Made by a program: the position numbers and the translations under genes
Part shown: one piece after another, positions 41,008-50,617 of the stretch
Layout of the letters: every line of letters starts with the position of its first letter
How positions within the stretch are numbered: position 1 is the stretch's first letter
Source: Rubrivivax gelatinosus IL144
GTDB lineage: Bacteria; Pseudomonadota; Gammaproteobacteria; Burkholderiales; Burkholderiaceae_C
Reading direction: 5' to 3'
Assembly (NCBI RefSeq): GCF_000284255.1
Contig: NC_017075.1
Location: forward strand, 4,979,254-5,043,253
Length of the DNA stretch: 64,000 bases
Notes under the pieces: model-generated
Told to the model about the DNA's origin: nothing
The model's database searches: none
What the model saw: only the letters and a program-made list of their open reading frames with translations

Positions 41008-42228
41008 ATGAGCGAACCCCAAGCCCCGGCCCGCCCGATGCTCACGCCGCTGGCCGCCGCGCGCGGCGCGGCCCCCCGGCGACGCGGCCGGCGCTGGATC
41101 TGGCTGGGCTTCGTCGGCATCGCTGCGGCGCTGGCCGTCGCCGCCTGGAGCCGGCGCGCGCCCGAGGTCCAGGCCACCAGCGTCGCCAGCGCCTACCCGT
41201 CGGCACGTTTCGCCGAACTCAGCGCCTCGGGCTACGTCGTCGCCCAGCGCCGCGCCGCGGTGGCGAGCAAGGCCACCGGCCGGCTGGTCGAGCTGGCGGT
41301 GCGCGAAGGCAGCGTCGTCAAGGCCGGCGACCTGATCGCGCGCATCGACGCCGCCGACGTGCTGCCCACCGTGCTCGCCGCCGAAGCCGGCGTGCGCCAG
41401 GCCGAAGCCACGCGGCGCCAGGCCGCGGTCGAGCTCGACAACGCCCGCGCCGACCTGGAACGCACGCTGGGGCTCAAGGATCAGGGCTTCGTCTCGCCGC
41501 AAGCAGTCGACTCGGCCCGCCGCCGCGCCGACGCCGCCGCCGCCGCGCTGGCTGCCAACGACGCCGCCATCGCCCAGTCGCGCGCCCAACTCAACGTGCA
41601 GCGCGTCGCGCGCGACAACACCGAGATCCGCGCGCCCTTCGACGGCGTCGTGCTGGTCAAGAACGCCAACGTCGGCGACCTGATCACGCCGCTGTCCAGC
41701 GCCACCGGCGCGCTGGGCGCCGTGGTCACGATGGCCGACATGTCGACGCTGGAGGTCGAGGCCGACGTCTCCGAGGCCAACGTCGGCCGAATCCGCATCG
41801 ACCAGCCGGTGGAGATCGCGCTGGACGCGCTGCCCGACAAACGTTTCGCCGGCAGCGTCGCGCGCATCGTGCCCACCGTCGACCGCGCCAAGGCGACGGT
41901 GATGACCAAGATCCGCTTCGAGCAGCTCGATCCGCGCATCCTGCCGGAGATGGCCGCGCGCGTCGTTTTCCTGTCGCAGGCCGCCAGCGAAGCCGACCGC
42001 CGGCCGGTGATGGCGCTCAACCCCAAGGCCGTCGTCGAGCGCGACGGCCGCCGCGTCGTGCTGCGCATCGGCGCCGACGAGCGCCTGGAGGCCGTGCCGG
42101 TGAGCGTCGGCCGCACGCTGGGCGACGTCGTCGAGATCGCGCCCGGCGCGCTGAAACCCGGCGAGCGTGTCGTGCTCGCGCCCGCCGACACGCTGGCCGC
42201 CGGCACGCGCGTGACGGTGGCCAAGTGA
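41008..42228 (+). CDS. Periplasmic adaptor (membrane-fusion) subunit, HlyD/MacA type
   Basis: The start at ATG 41008 gives 406 aa. One N-terminal membrane anchor (about 31-48) precedes a split biotinyl-lipoyl domain (VVAQRRAAVASKATGRLVEL and TEIRAPFDGVVLVKNANVGDLI), a long coiled-coil hairpin (about 120-200) and beta-barrel and membrane-proximal domains. It bridges an inner-membrane ABC pump to an outer-membrane channel. The operon continues with an ATPase and two FtsX-like permeases, each tightly spaced. The substrate is not indicated. An outer-membrane TolC-type partner is not in this window. Confidence 0.94.
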   Translation: MSEPQAPARPMLTPLAAARGAAPRRRGRRWIWLGFVGIAAALAVAAWSRRAPEVQATSVASAYPSARFAELSASGYVVAQRRAAVASKATGRLVELAVREGSVVKAGDLIARIDAADVLPTVLAAEAGVRQAEATRRQAAVELDNARADLERTLGLKDQGFVSPQAVDSARRRADAAAAALAANDAAIAQSRAQLNVQRVARDNTEIRAPFDGVVLVKNANVGDLITPLSSATGALGAVVTMADMSTLEVEADVSEANVGRIRIDQPVEIALDALPDKRFAGSVARIVPTVDRAKATVMTKIRFEQLDPRILPEMAARVVFLSQAASEADRRPVMALNPKAVVERDGRRVVLRIGADERLEAVPVSVGRTLGDVVEIAPGALKPGERVVLAPADTLAAGTRVTVAK

Positions 42229-42920
42229 ACACGCCGCCGCTGATCCGCATCCAGGGGCTGCGCAAGACCTACCGCCGCGGCGAGCAGGACATCCCGGTGC
42301 TCGAAGGCATCGACCTGGACGTGCACGCCGGCGAGTTCGTCGCGCTGATGGGCCCCAGCGGCTCGGGCAAGAGCACGCTGCTGAACCTGGTGGCCGGCAT
42401 CGACAAGCCGAGCGCCGGCACGATCGAGATCGCCGGCACCGACATCGCGACGCTGGACGAAGGCCAGCTCGCAGACTGGCGCGCCGCCAACGTCGGCTTC
42501 ATCTTCCAGTTCTACAACCTGCTGCCGGTGCTGACCGCGGCCGAGAACGTCGAGCTGCCGCTGCTGCTGACCAACCTCACGGCGCGCGAGCGCCGCGAGC
42601 GGGTCGCCCAGGCGCTGGCGCTGGTGTCGCTGGCCGACCGCGCCGGGCACTATCCGAACGAGCTCTCCGGCGGCCAGCAACAGCGCGTGGCGATCGCGCG
42701 CGCGCTGGTCGGCGACCCGACGCTGATCGTCGCCGACGAGCCCACCGGCGACCTCGACCGCCACACCGGCGAAGAGGTGCTGTCGCTGCTGGAGCAGCTC
42801 GTCGCCGAGCTCGGCAAGACCATCGTCATGGTCACCCACGACCCCAAGGCCGCGGCGCGTGCGCACCGCCTGGTGCACCTGGAAAAAGGCGTGCTGGTCG
42901 ACGAGGCCGCGGCCGGCTGA
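42225..42920 (+). CDS. ABC transporter ATPase (MacB/LolD type)
   Basis: GTG start at 42225 overlaps the adaptor stop (GTGA), giving 231 aa. It has Walker [15 protein letters not shown]-loop [20 protein letters not shown], signature [15 protein letters not shown] and Walker [14 protein letters not shown]. The [14 protein letters not shown] wording is characteristic of LolD/MacB-type ATPases, which drive mechanotransmission rather than import. It is separate from its permeases, unlike MacB, where the ATPase and permease are one chain. Confidence 0.96.
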   Translation: MNTPPLIRIQGLRKTYRRGEQDIPVLEGIDLDVHAGEFVALMGPSGSGKSTLLNLVAGIDKPSAGTIEIAGTDIATLDEGQLADWRAANVGFIFQFYNLLPVLTAAENVELPLLLTNLTARERRERVAQALALVSLADRAGHYPNELSGGQQQRVAIARALVGDPTLIVADEPTGDLDRHTGEEVLSLLEQLVAELGKTIVMVTHDPKAAARAHRLVHLEKGVLVDEAAAG

Positions 42921-42933
42921 ACGGGGCGACGCG

Positions 42934-44091
42934 GTGTTCCTGCTGCGCCTGCTGCTGAAGAACGCGTTCCGCCACCGGCTGCGCACGCTGCTGACCATCG
43001 TCGGCCTGATGGTCGCGGTCTGCGCCTTCGGGCTGCTGCGCACCATCGTCGACGCCTGGTACGCCGGCGCCAACGCCAGCTCCAGCACGCGGCTTGTCGT
43101 GCGCAGCGCGACCTCGCTGACGGTGCCGCTGCCGCTGGCCTATGCCGAGCGGCTGCGTGCGGTCGACGGCGTCACCGCGGTCAGCTGGTCGAACTGGTTC
43201 GGCGGCGTCTACGTCACCGAGCGCAACTTCTTCCCGCAGTTCGCCGTCGACGGCGCCAGCTATCTGCCGCTGTACCCGGAGTTCGTCGTCGCCGACGCCG
43301 AACGCACGGCTTGGCTGCGCGACCGCCGCGGCGTGCTCGTCGGCCGCACGCTGGCGGCCAAGTACGGGTGGAAGGTGGGCGACACGGTGCCGCTGCGCGG
43401 CACGATCTACAGCGGCACCTGGAACTTCACGATCCGCGGCATCTACCAGGGCGCCGACGCTGGTGTCGACCAGAACCAGATGCTGATGCACTGGGGCTAC
43501 GTCAACGAGATCCAGCGCCAGCGTTTCCCCGGCCGCGGCGACTCGGTCGGCGTGTTCGTCGTCGGCATCCGCGACCCGAACGACGCCGCGCTCGTCGGCC
43601 AGCGCATCGACACGATGTTCCGCAACTCGCTGGCCGAGACGCTGACCGAGACCGAGAAGGCCTTCCAGCTCGGCTTCGTGTCGATGAGCGAGGCCATCCT
43701 CGTCGCGCTGCAGGCGGTGAGCCTGATCGTCATCGTCATCATCATGGCGGTGATGGCCAACACGATGGCGATGACGGCGCGCGAGCGCCTGGCCGAGTAC
43801 GCGACGCTGAAGGCGCTGGGTTTCCCGCCGGAGTTCGTCGTCAAGCTGTTGTTCGGCGAGAGCCTGCTGATCGCCGTGATCGGCGGCGTGCTCGGCGTGC
43901 TGGTGACGCTGCCGCTGGCCTCGGCCTTCGCCAACGCCGTCGGCACGCTGTTCCCGGTGTTCCGCGTCGCGCCGGAGACGATCGCGCTGCAGCTGCTGGC
44001 GGCGCTGGCGGTCGGCGTCGCCGCGGCCGCCTGGCCGGCCTGGCGCTCCAGTCGCATCGACATCGTCGACGGCTTGAGACACGTCGCCTGA
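42934..44091 (+). CDS. ABC transporter permease, FtsX/MacB_PCD type (first of two)
   Basis: The start is taken as GTG 42934 with GGGG 8 bases upstream (385 aa); the earlier frame lies in the ATPase gene. The layout is one membrane helix (about 20-40), a large periplasmic domain with [18 protein letters not shown], then three helices at the C-terminus (FtsX signature near [22 protein letters not shown]). It is probably a heterodimer partner of the next permease. Family members transduce ATP-driven movement to the adaptor to move lipoproteins, peptides or drugs. Confidence 0.92.
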   Translation: MFLLRLLLKNAFRHRLRTLLTIVGLMVAVCAFGLLRTIVDAWYAGANASSSTRLVVRSATSLTVPLPLAYAERLRAVDGVTAVSWSNWFGGVYVTERNFFPQFAVDGASYLPLYPEFVVADAERTAWLRDRRGVLVGRTLAAKYGWKVGDTVPLRGTIYSGTWNFTIRGIYQGADAGVDQNQMLMHWGYVNEIQRQRFPGRGDSVGVFVVGIRDPNDAALVGQRIDTMFRNSLAETLTETEKAFQLGFVSMSEAILVALQAVSLIVIVIIMAVMANTMAMTARERLAEYATLKALGFPPEFVVKLLFGESLLIAVIGGVLGVLVTLPLASAFANAVGTLFPVFRVAPETIALQLLAALAVGVAAAAWPAWRSSRIDIVDGLRHVA

Positions 44092-44098
44092 GCCCCCC

Positions 44099-45268
44099 AT
44101 GCGCCGCGCCGTCCCGCTTGCCTACATCGCACGCAACCTCTGGGTGCGGCGCGTGACGACGGCGCTGACCGCCGGCGGCATGGCGCTGGTGATCTTCGTC
44201 TTCGCCACCGTGCTGATGATGACCGAGGGCATCCGCGCGACGCTGGTGGCCACCGGCCAGCCGGACAACGTCGTCGTGCTGCGCAAGGGCTCCAACGCCG
44301 AGATCACCAGCACCATCGGGCGCGAGCAGGCCGGCATCATCGAGAGCCTGCCCGGCATCGCCACCGACGCGGCCGGCCAGCCGCTGGTCAGCCGCGAGCC
44401 GGTGGTGCTGAACAGCCTCGTCAAACGCAACGGCAAACCCGGCAACGTGACGCTGCGCGGCACGTCGGCTACCGGGCTGGCGCTGCGGCCGCAGGTGCAC
44501 ATTGTCGAAGGCCGCTTCTTCCGCCCGGGCAGCGCCGAGATCGTCGTCGGCCGCGCCGTCGCGCGCGGCTACGACGGCGTCGCTCCGGGCTCGACGCTGC
44601 GTTTCGCCGGCCGCGACTGGACCGTCGTCGGCATCCTCGACGCCGGCAAGACCGGCTTCGACTCCGAGATCTGGGGCGACTCCGAGCAGCTGATGCAGGC
44701 CTTCCGGCGCCTGGCCTACTCCAGCGTGATCTTCCGCCTGGCCGAGCCCTCGTCCTTCGAGGCGGTGCGCGCGCGGCTGGAAGACGACCCGCGGCTGACG
44801 CTGGAGGCCAAGCCCGAGATCCGCTTCTACGCCGAGCAGAGCGAGCAGCTCGCCAACTTCATCAGCATCCTGGGCACGGCGCTGGCGCTGATCTTCTCGA
44901 CCGGCGCGATCGTCGGCGCGGCGATCACGATGTTCGGCGCGGTCGCCTCGCGTGTCGGCGAGATCGGCACGCTGCGCGCGCTGGGCTTCCGCCGCGAGGC
45001 GGTGCTCGTGGCCTTCCTCGGCGAGTCGCTGCTGCTGGCTTTCGTCGGCGGCGTCTTCGGGCTCGCGGCGGCCAGCCTGATGCAGTTCGTCGACGTCTCG
45101 ACGACCAACTTCGCCACCTTCTCCGAACTCGCCTTCCAGTTCCGGCTGACGCCCGTCATCGGCGCCAAGGCCATAGCCTTCGCGCTGGCGATGGGGCTGA
45201 TCGGCGGCTTCGTGCCGGCCTGGCGCGCGGCGCGGCTGAAGATCGTCGACTGCCTGCGCGCGGCCTGA
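44099..45268 (+). CDS. ABC transporter permease, FtsX/MacB_PCD type (second of two)
   Basis: This 389-aa protein has the same plan as the preceding permease: N-terminal helix (RRVTTALTAGGMALVIFVFATV), periplasmic domain with VEGRFFRPGSAEIVVGRAVARGYDG, and three C-terminal helices with RVGEIGTLRALGFRREAV. The two permeases are only distantly alike, so a heterodimer is more likely than a duplication of one function. It ends at TGA 45268, directly abutting the stop of the convergent acyl-CoA ligase gene; the two stops form the palindrome TGATCA. Confidence 0.92.
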   Translation: MRRAVPLAYIARNLWVRRVTTALTAGGMALVIFVFATVLMMTEGIRATLVATGQPDNVVVLRKGSNAEITSTIGREQAGIIESLPGIATDAAGQPLVSREPVVLNSLVKRNGKPGNVTLRGTSATGLALRPQVHIVEGRFFRPGSAEIVVGRAVARGYDGVAPGSTLRFAGRDWTVVGILDAGKTGFDSEIWGDSEQLMQAFRRLAYSSVIFRLAEPSSFEAVRARLEDDPRLTLEAKPEIRFYAEQSEQLANFISILGTALALIFSTGAIVGAAITMFGAVASRVGEIGTLRALGFRREAVLVAFLGESLLLAFVGGVFGLAAASLMQFVDVSTTNFATFSELAFQFRLTPVIGAKAIAFALAMGLIGGFVPAWRAARLKIVDCLRAA

Positions 45269-46972
45269 TCAGGCGCCGCCGTCGTACCAGACGACCGCCC
45301 GGCCGCCGGCCGTCCATTGCTCGTAGCGGCGCGCGAACAGCGCCTCGATGCGCCCGCGCTTGACCTTGAAGGTCGGCGTGACGAGGTCGTTGGCCACCGT
45401 CCAGGCGTCGCGCATCGCGACCAGGCAGACCAGGCGCTCGTGCGGGTCGAGCAGCGAGTTGACGGTGGCCAGGTGGTCGGCGAGCGATCGTTCCAGCGCC
45501 GCGCGGCCTTCGGCGTCGTCCGCCTGCGCCGCGGCGGCCGGGTTCAGCATCACCAGGCCCAGCGGCTGGTGCAGGTGGGCGCCGCTGACGCAGCAGGCTT
45601 CGACCGCCGGGTGCATCACCAGCTTGTCCTCGATCGGCGCCGGCGCGACGTACTTGCCCTTGCTGGTCTTGAACAAGTCCTTCACGCGGCCGGTGATGCG
45701 CAGGTTGCCGCCTTCGTCGAGCTCGCCCTGGTCGCCGGTGTGCAGCCAGCCGTCGGCGGTGAAGGCTTCGCGCGTGAGTTCAGGCTCGCGGTAGTAGCCG
45801 GTCATCAGCGCCGGGCAGCGCATCTGGATCTCGCCGCTTTGCGGATCCAGCCGCGACGACACGCCGTCGTAAGGCAGGCCCACGGTGCCGGGGCGCGGGT
45901 GGCCGGGCAGCGTGGCGTGGCTGATGCCGCAGTTCTCGGTCATGCCGTAGACCTCGACGACGTCCAGCCCGAGCCGGCCGTACCAGCGCAGCAGCTCGGG
46001 CGGCATCGGCGCCGCGCCGCCGGCGGCGAAGCGGCAGGCGTCCAGCCCCAGGCCTTCGAGCACCTTGCGCCGCACGATGCGGCCCAGGCCGGGCACGGCG
46101 AGCAAGGTGTTCAGCTTGGACGGCGGCATCTTGGCGTGCACGCCCTGCTGGAACTTGAGCCACAGCCGCGGCACCGAGAAGAACACCGTCGGCCGCGCGC
46201 GGCGCAGGTCCTCGGCGAAGGTCTCCAGCGTGTCGGCGAAGTAGACGCGCATGCCGCTGGCGAGCTGGCCGTGTTCGACCAGCGTGCGCTCGGCGACGTG
46301 CGACAGCGGCAGGTAGCTCAGCATGCGCGCGTCGGCGTCCAGGCCGCCGATGCGCCGCAGCCCCGACTGCAGCGCCCAGGCGAAGTGCGAGAAGCGGTGC
46401 ATCACGCCCTTGGGCGCGCCGGTCGTGCCGGAGGTGTACATCACGGTGCAGAGCTCGGTGCCCGGGCGCACCGGCTCGCCGGCCAGCGGCGCGGTGGCGG
46501 CGACGATGTCGTCCCAGCGCGGCGCGCCGCTGCCCGGGCCCAGCGGCAGCTCGACACAGGACAGGCCCTCGGGCACGCCGGCCTTCATCTCGTGCCACGT
46601 GTCCAGCTTGCCGACGAACAGCAGGCGCGCACCGCTGTGCTCCAGCACCTGGCGCACGGTGGCCGCGGCCAGCGTCGGGTACAGCGGCACCGAAACGTGG
46701 CCGGCCATCCAGATCGCCCAGTCGGCCATCAGCCAGTGCGCGCTGTTCTTGCCGAGGATGGCGATGCACGAGCCGCGCGGCAGGCCGAGCGAAACGAGGT
46801 GCGCCGCCATGCGCCGCGCCTGGCCGATGGCCTCGCCCCAGGAGATGTCGCGCAGCGTGCCGCCGCCCGGCTGGGTGAAGGCGATGCGCGCGGGCGCGGT
46901 CTTCTCCCAGTGCCACAGGCGCTGCAGCGCGAGCGCGTCGTCGGGCACGGTGTCGGGGATCGTCTCGGACAT
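45269..46972 (-). CDS. Long-chain acyl-CoA synthetase (AMP-binding family)
   Basis: Start ATG 46972 is used (567 aa; a GTG three codons upstream is possible). The enzyme has the P-loop YTSGTTGAPKGVMH near residue 185, the VYGMTENCGISH block, HTGDQGELDEGGNLRITGRVKD (adenylate-forming core A5-A8) and TSKGKYVAPAPIEDKL near the C-terminus. The wording fits FadD15/FAA-like long-chain fatty acid-CoA ligases. It activates fatty acids for oxidation or lipid synthesis. It follows the HDOD gene on the same strand with 143 bases between them. Confidence 0.94.
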   Translation of the reverse strand: MSETIPDTVPDDALALQRLWHWEKTAPARIAFTQPGGGTLRDISWGEAIGQARRMAAHLVSLGLPRGSCIAILGKNSAHWLMADWAIWMAGHVSVPLYPTLAAATVRQVLEHSGARLLFVGKLDTWHEMKAGVPEGLSCVELPLGPGSGAPRWDDIVAATAPLAGEPVRPGTELCTVMYTSGTTGAPKGVMHRFSHFAWALQSGLRRIGGLDADARMLSYLPLSHVAERTLVEHGQLASGMRVYFADTLETFAEDLRRARPTVFFSVPRLWLKFQQGVHAKMPPSKLNTLLAVPGLGRIVRRKVLEGLGLDACRFAAGGAAPMPPELLRWYGRLGLDVVEVYGMTENCGISHATLPGHPRPGTVGLPYDGVSSRLDPQSGEIQMRCPALMTGYYREPELTREAFTADGWLHTGDQGELDEGGNLRITGRVKDLFKTSKGKYVAPAPIEDKLVMHPAVEACCVSGAHLHQPLGLVMLNPAAAAQADDAEGRAALERSLADHLATVNSLLDPHERLVCLVAMRDAWTVANDLVTPTFKVKRGRIEALFARRYEQWTAGGRAVVWYDGGA

Positions 46973-47115
46973 GGCGGCCACCCGCGGGCCGCGACGGGGC
47001 CCGGACGAAGCCAGACTAGCGGCGCCCGCCGCGCCGGCGGCTCAGGGCTTACGACGAGGCGGCGCCAGTGCGCGCTCGCGTCATCCCCCGAACGCGTGAC
47101 GGGGCGACCCGCAGT

Positions 47116-47940
47116 TCAGCGGCCGTGGCTCAGCGCGTCGGCGAGCTGCTCCTGCACCTGGCGCACGCTGCGCAGCGCCAGCGTGACGTCGAGCTCGGCC
47201 AGCGGCGCGATCGTCGCGGTGACCTCGTCGACGGTCGCCGGATCGTTGATCAGCGCGTGGGCGATCACCGAGACCGCGCCGATGGCGCGCCGGTTGGGCG
47301 GCATCTGCGGCGGGAACTCCAGGCCGAACTGCAGCAGCACGTGGTGACGCACGCAGGCCACCGCGGCCTGGCCCAGGCCCCAGCTCTCGCAGAGCGCGGC
47401 GCCCAGCGCGTCGTGGCTGACGCCGAAGCCGGCGTGCTCCAGCGTCAGCAGCTCGGTGTCCGAGCGTGCTGCGCGCAGCATCGCGCGGTAGTGGTCGGCG
47501 GCGTGGCGGAACAGCACCGCCTTGCCGCATTCCTCGAACAGCCCGGCCGAGTGCGCGGCCCAGGCGTCCAATGAGAGCTTGTGCGCGATGCGCCCCATCA
47601 CCAGGCCGCGGCGCGCGGCGCGCGCCCACATCGGCTCGAGTTCGGCGGCCGGCGGGAAGGCGGCCCGCAGGCCGATCTCGAAGGTGATGGCCGCGATCTC
47701 GCGCATGCCCAGGTAGGTGATCGCCTGCTGCACGCTCCGCACGCGCCCGCGCAGGCCGTAGAGCGACGAGTTCACCGCCTTCAGCACCGCGGCGGCCAGC
47801 GCCATGTCGGCCTCGATCAGCGAGGCCGCGGCGCTCAGGTTGACGTCTTCCTCGGCGAGCAGCAGCGAGAGCTTGACGAGCGCCTCGGGTTGCGCCGGGA
47901 TGTCGATCTCCAGCGTTCGCAGTTCGGCGTTGACGGACAT
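47116..47940 (-). CDS. HDOD-domain signalling protein
   Basis: The start at ATG 47940 gives 274 aa. The HDOD fold reads VKLSLLLAEEDVNLSAAASLIEADMALAAAVLKAVNSSLYGLRGRV with the usual VNSS(L/F)YG, then RSVQQAITYLGMREI and a late GVSHDALGAALCESWGL. It lacks the complete HD metal set, as HDOD domains do, and has no added GGDEF or EAL part. Such proteins take part in chemotaxis, motility and stress signalling; the role here is unknown. It is read in the same direction as the acyl-CoA ligase. Confidence 0.9.
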   Translation of the reverse strand: MSVNAELRTLEIDIPAQPEALVKLSLLLAEEDVNLSAAASLIEADMALAAAVLKAVNSSLYGLRGRVRSVQQAITYLGMREIAAITFEIGLRAAFPPAAELEPMWARAARRGLVMGRIAHKLSLDAWAAHSAGLFEECGKAVLFRHAADHYRAMLRAARSDTELLTLEHAGFGVSHDALGAALCESWGLGQAAVACVRHHVLLQFGLEFPPQMPPNRRAIGAVSVIAHALINDPATVDEVTATIAPLAELDVTLALRSVRQVQEQLADALSHGR

Positions 47941-48270
47941 GGGCGGCTCGGAAGAGGCAGAGGGACAGACCCGCCGATCGTAGACGCCGGCACGGGGCCG
48001 CATCCGGACAACAGCGGGCGCATGACCACGCTTCTCCGCCGTGGCCGGGCCCGAGAAGCGAAAAAGGGCGCCACCGGATCCGGTGGCGCCCCTTCGTGCT
48101 GTGGCCGTCGGCCCCTAGGTCGCCATCTTCGTGTGATGTGCGACGACCCGGTGCCAGGCGTCTGTTTGTCTCCTCGACCCCCGCTGGCCGCAGCGTTTGC
48201 CCTCGTGGAGCACCCACTGCGACGCGAGTGAAGACACTGTAGCGGGGGGTTTGAGCCCGGACATCGGGAC
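47941..48270. other. 330-base gap with terminator and possible small RNA
   Basis: This stretch between the HDOD start and the GMC oxidoreductase stop holds no credible protein gene. It contains a strong leftward terminator (48059-48091). Upstream of it, about 48095-48240 on the minus strand, is a structured segment with a CGCTG-CGGC-CAGCG hairpin and a TACAGT element near 48238. It may be a long 3' UTR or a separate small RNA. No Rfam family is recognised. Confidence 0.4.
48059..48091 (-). terminator. Rho-independent terminator after the GMC oxidoreductase
   Basis: GGGCGCCACCGG-ATCC-style stem: GGGCGCCACC pairs with GGTGGCGCCC around a GGATCC centre (48066-48091), and on the minus strand it is followed by TTTTTCGC. 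It lies about 180 bases past the oxidoreductase stop and before the HDOD promoter region. Confidence 0.85.
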
Positions 48271-49884
48271 TTACCCGCCACGCGCGATCCACTCCGCTGC
48301 ACGTTCAGCGATCATCAGGGTCGGAGAGTTGGTGTTGCCGCTCGTAATCGTCGGCATCACGCTGGCATCGGCAATGCGCAGCCCGACGAGGCCGCGCACA
48401 CGCAAGTGCGAGTCGACCACCGCCTGCGGGTCGTCGTCCCGTCCCATGCGACAAGTTCCCACGGGATGGAAAATCGTCGTGCCGATGTCGCCGGCCAGAC
48501 GGGCAAGTTCCTCGTCGCTCTGGTACTGCGGCCCGGGCTTGACCTCGCGTGGCCGGAAACGCGCCAAAGCCGGCATGGCGGCGATGCGGCGCGTGAGCTT
48601 CAGCGAGTCGGCGGCGACCTGGCGGTCTTCGGCCGTCGACAGGTAGTTGGGCACGATGCGCGGCGCGTCCTCGGGCCGCGGCGACGCCAGCCGGACCTCG
48701 CCGCGCGCGCTGGGGTTCAGGTTGCAGACGCTGGCCGTGAAGGCGTCGAAACCGTGCAGCGGTTCGCCGAAGGCCTCCAGCGACAGCGGCTGCACGTGGT
48801 ACTCGATGTTCGCCGCCGCATACGCCGGCGACGAGCGCGTGAAGGCGCCCAGCTGCGACGGCGCCATGCTCATCGGCCCGCTGCGCCGCAGCGCGTACTC
48901 GGCGGCGATGCGCGCCTTGCCCAGCACGCTGGCCGACAAGGTGTTCAGCGTGCGCGTGCCCTCGACGGCGTAGACGGCGCGGATCTGCAGATGGTCCTGC
49001 AGGTTGGCGCCGACGCCCGGCAGCTCGTGCCGGGTCTCGATGCCCAGCGGCTGCAGCCAGTCGCCGCGGCCGATGCCCGAGAGCTGCAGGATCTGCGGCG
49101 AACCGATCGCGCCGGCGGCGAGCACGACTTCCTGGCGCGCCCGCGCCACCAGCGGCGCGCCGCCACCCGCCGGGTGCACCTCGACGCCGGTCGCGCGGCC
49201 GCCGTCGAGCAGCACGCGGGTCACCGTCGCGCCGGTCCAGACCTGCAGGTTCGGCCGCCCCAGCGCCGGGCGCAGGAAGGCCTTGCTGGTGTTCCAGCGG
49301 ATGCCCGAGCGCTGGTTGACCTCGAAGTAGCCGACGCCTTCGTTGTCGCCGCGGTTGAAGTCCTCGGTCGCCGGGATGCCGGCTTCTCGTGCCGCGGCGG
49401 CGAAGGCGTCGAGGATGTCCCAGCACAGGCGCTGGCGTTCGACGCGCCACTCGCCGCCGCTGCCGTGCAGCGCGTCGCCGCCGCGCCAGTGGTCCTCGTG
49501 GCGGCGGAAGTACGGCAGGCAGTGCTCCCAGCGCCAGTTGGCGTCGCCCGTCGCCACGGCCCAGCCGTCGTAGTCGCGCGCCTGGCCGCGCATGTAGATC
49601 ATGCCGTTGATGCTGGAGCAGCCGCCCAGCACCTTGCCACGCGGGTAGCGCAGGCTGCGGCCGTTGAGCCCGGGGTCGGGCTCGGTGCGGTAGAGCCAGT
49701 CGGTGCGCGGGTTGCCGATGCAGTAGAGGTAGCCCACCGGGATGTGGATCCAGTGGTAGTCGTCCCTGCCGCCGGCCTCGACCAGCAGCACGCGGCACGA
49801 GGTCTCGGCCGAGAGCCGGTTGGCGAGCAGGCAGCCGGCGGTGCCGCCGCCGACGATGACGACGTCGTACTCGGTGGCGCTCAC
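48271..49884 (-). CDS. GMC-family FAD oxidoreductase (choline/alcohol dehydrogenase-like)
   Basis: This 537-aa enzyme has the FAD-binding VVIVGGGTAGCLLANRL at its start. GMC signature 1 is YPRGKVLGGCSSINGMIYMRG (about 80-100), split here across the usual FAD-contact loop; signature 2 is AAGAIGSPQILQLSGIG. The active-site histidine lies in IFHPVGTCRMG, with a second polar residue in SGNTNSPTLMI. It has no signal peptide. Family members oxidise choline, alcohols or related hydroxyl compounds. No betaine or alkane genes are adjacent, so the substrate is open. Confidence 0.93.
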   Translation of the reverse strand: MSATEYDVVIVGGGTAGCLLANRLSAETSCRVLLVEAGGRDDYHWIHIPVGYLYCIGNPRTDWLYRTEPDPGLNGRSLRYPRGKVLGGCSSINGMIYMRGQARDYDGWAVATGDANWRWEHCLPYFRRHEDHWRGGDALHGSGGEWRVERQRLCWDILDAFAAAAREAGIPATEDFNRGDNEGVGYFEVNQRSGIRWNTSKAFLRPALGRPNLQVWTGATVTRVLLDGGRATGVEVHPAGGGAPLVARARQEVVLAAGAIGSPQILQLSGIGRGDWLQPLGIETRHELPGVGANLQDHLQIRAVYAVEGTRTLNTLSASVLGKARIAAEYALRRSGPMSMAPSQLGAFTRSSPAYAAANIEYHVQPLSLEAFGEPLHGFDAFTASVCNLNPSARGEVRLASPRPEDAPRIVPNYLSTAEDRQVAADSLKLTRRIAAMPALARFRPREVKPGPQYQSDEELARLAGDIGTTIFHPVGTCRMGRDDDPQAVVDSHLRVRGLVGLRIADASVMPTITSGNTNSPTLMIAERAAEWIARGG

Positions 49885-49978
49885 CGCGCGGACGGCGGCA
49901 GGCGACGGGGCGGGGGTTCGGGGCGGGCGGGGTTCATGCGTGTCTCCTGTCGTTGTCGTTCGAACGGCCCGCCGGCGC

Positions 49979-50617
49979 TCAGGTCAGCGGGCTGGCGAGC
50001 ACCGGGAAGAGCTTCAGCAGGCCTTCGGCCATGATCTCGACGGCCAGCGCCGCGAGGATCAGCCCCATCAGCCGGGTCATCACGTTGATGCCGGTGCGTC
50101 CCAGCCAGCGCGCGATGCGCTCCGAGGCCGAGAAGGCGAGGAAGGTGGCGACGCCGACGACGACGCCGTAGCCGACCAGCACCGCCAGCTGCCACCAGTG
50201 GCGCGTGCGCTCGGCGTAGATGACCATCGTCGAGATCGTCGCCGGGCCGGTGAGCAGCGGGATCGTCAGCGGCACGACGGCGATGCTGGCGCCGGCGTCC
50301 ACCCGCTCGTTGCCTTCGCTGACGTCGGTCGGCTTGGTCTCGGCCGGCTGGGCGTTGAGCATGGCCACCGCGCTCAGCATCAGCAGCAGGCCGCCGCCGA
50401 CCTGGAACGAGGCGATCGAGATGCCGAAGAACTCGATGATCTTCAGCCCGGCCAGCGCGCTGGTGGCGATGACGACGAAGGCGGTGAAGGCGCTGATGCG
50501 GATCGTGCGCCGGCGCTGCTCGGGCGAGAAGTTCTGCGTGAAGTGGATGAAGAAAGGGACGACGCCGAGCGGGTTGACGATCGCCAGCAGGGCGATCAGC
50601 GGCTTGAGGAGATCCAT
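49979..50617 (-). CDS. MarC-family integral membrane protein
   Basis: This 212-aa protein has six membrane segments arranged as two inverted halves. Recognisable blocks are the N-terminal LLKPLIALLAIVNPLGVVPFFI, the SAFTAFVVIATSALAGLKI repeat and the second-half VVPLTIPLLTGPATISTMVIYAERT, which holds the Pro-Gly bend typical of MarC (UPF0056). No function is proven; despite its name it does not set multiple antibiotic resistance. It is downstream of the RRM promoter region and not clearly linked to neighbours. Confidence 0.92.
   Translation of the reverse strand: MDLLKPLIALLAIVNPLGVVPFFIHFTQNFSPEQRRRTIRISAFTAFVVIATSALAGLKIIEFFGISIASFQVGGGLLLMLSAVAMLNAQPAETKPTDVSEGNERVDAGASIAVVPLTIPLLTGPATISTMVIYAERTRHWWQLAVLVGYGVVVGVATFLAFSASERIARWLGRTGINVMTRLMGLILAALAVEIMAEGLLKLFPVLASPLT

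Noticed and set aside
48110..48240. AGGGCAAAC segment resembling a cyclic di-GMP-I riboswitch core
   Set aside because: The flanking conserved blocks and tetraloop-receptor parts are missing, and it lies at a gene's 3' side.
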